A stretch of DNA of 6,494 bases from Chloroflexota bacterium. Lineage in GTDB: Bacteria > Chloroflexota > Limnocylindria > Limnocylindrales > CSP1-4. The notes under the pieces are model-generated. The model worked only from the letters and a program-made list of their open reading frames with translations, did no database searches and was not told the origin of the DNA. Made by a program: the position numbers and the translations under genes. Positions 6,404 to 6,494 of this stretch are shown one piece after another (within the stretch, counting starts at the first letter, position 1; each line of letters begins with the position of its first letter). The stretch spans positions 1-6,494 of the forward strand of contig JAKAHL010000118.1 in NCBI GenBank assembly GCA_021815005.1, in the 5' to 3' direction.

Positions 6404-6494
6404 GGGCACGGACGCTAGCGCATCCGGGCCGCGGCCGGAGCGTCCGTCCCGGTCGGGGCGCCCCTCGCCGCCGGGCCCACCGGTCGCGCCGCCC
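6404..6494. promoter_or_regulatory. Upstream region of the MttB-family gene, with two GC palindromes
   Basis: The promoter of the minus-strand MttB-family gene is expected here, though the window ends 91 bases upstream. An almost perfect 16-bp palindrome, TCCGG-CCGCGGCCGGA broken by one extra G, lies at 6423-6439, with the 10-bp core GGCCGCGGCC at 6427-6436. A second perfect palindrome, GGGGCGCCCC, lies at 6455-6464. Their centres are 28 bp apart. At this GC content short GC palindromes are frequent, so an operator role is only a possibility. No -10-like AT-rich element was seen. Confidence 0.25.

Noticed and set aside
5174..6418. A 414-codon plus-strand frame antisense to the MttB-family gene, along with several shorter overlapping frames there.
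   Set aside because: Translations are His/Arg/Val-rich shadow sequence with no motifs; the minus strand gene is a clear family member over its full length.
4861..6421. The 8-bp direct repeat GCTAGCGC at 4861-4868 and 6414-6421, flanking the MttB-family gene like a target-site duplication.
   Set aside because: There are no terminal inverted repeats or transposase, the left copy is part of the 11-bp array, and an 8-bp match in GC-rich DNA can be chance.
1..6494. CRISPR array, tRNA or rRNA genes, insertion sequence ends or prophage genes.
   Set aside because: No regularly spaced repeats of suitable length, no tRNA-like cloverleaf or rRNA core sequence, and no transposase or phage protein motifs were seen on either strand.

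Overview
This is a very GC-rich stretch (well above 70% G+C by eye) carrying four large protein genes packed with little intergenic space. The composition, a stand-alone PAS/GAF/EAL signalling protein, a non-pyrrolysine MttB-family methyltransferase and a secreted NodB-type deacetylase with an Ala/Ser/Pro linker would fit a free-living soil or sediment bacterium such as a high-GC Chloroflexota or Actinomycetota lineage. That placement is an impression, not a demonstration. No rRNA, tRNA, CRISPR array, transposase, phage gene or plasmid function was seen.

Layout: (1) bases 1-830, plus strand, is the 3' part of a polysaccharide deacetylase whose N-terminus lies outside the window. (2) 853-2196, minus strand, is a complete guanine deaminase (guaD), convergent with gene 1 across 22 bp that include a small GC hairpin. 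(3) 2197-2368 is a divergent intergenic region. (4) 2369-4810, plus strand, is a cytoplasmic three-PAS, GAF-like, EAL protein, a probable cyclic-di-GMP phosphodiesterase or receptor with an altered loop 6. (5) 4814-4868 is an array of five 11-bp repeats filling the convergent gap and running over the stop codon of the next gene. (6) 4862-6403, minus strand, is a trimethylamine methyltransferase (MttB) family protein without an in-frame amber codon. (7) 6404-6494 is upstream DNA with two GC palindromes.

The genes alternate in direction (+, -, +, -), so none forms an operon inside the window and no shared pathway is evident. Individually they concern cell-wall or surface glycan modification, purine salvage or catabolism, second-messenger signalling, and probably corrinoid-dependent demethylation of a quaternary amine or related compound. 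I did not find a clear new multi-gene system. The points most worth a second look are the orphan MttB homologue, the unusual EAL loop and the 11-bp repeat array at the gene junction.
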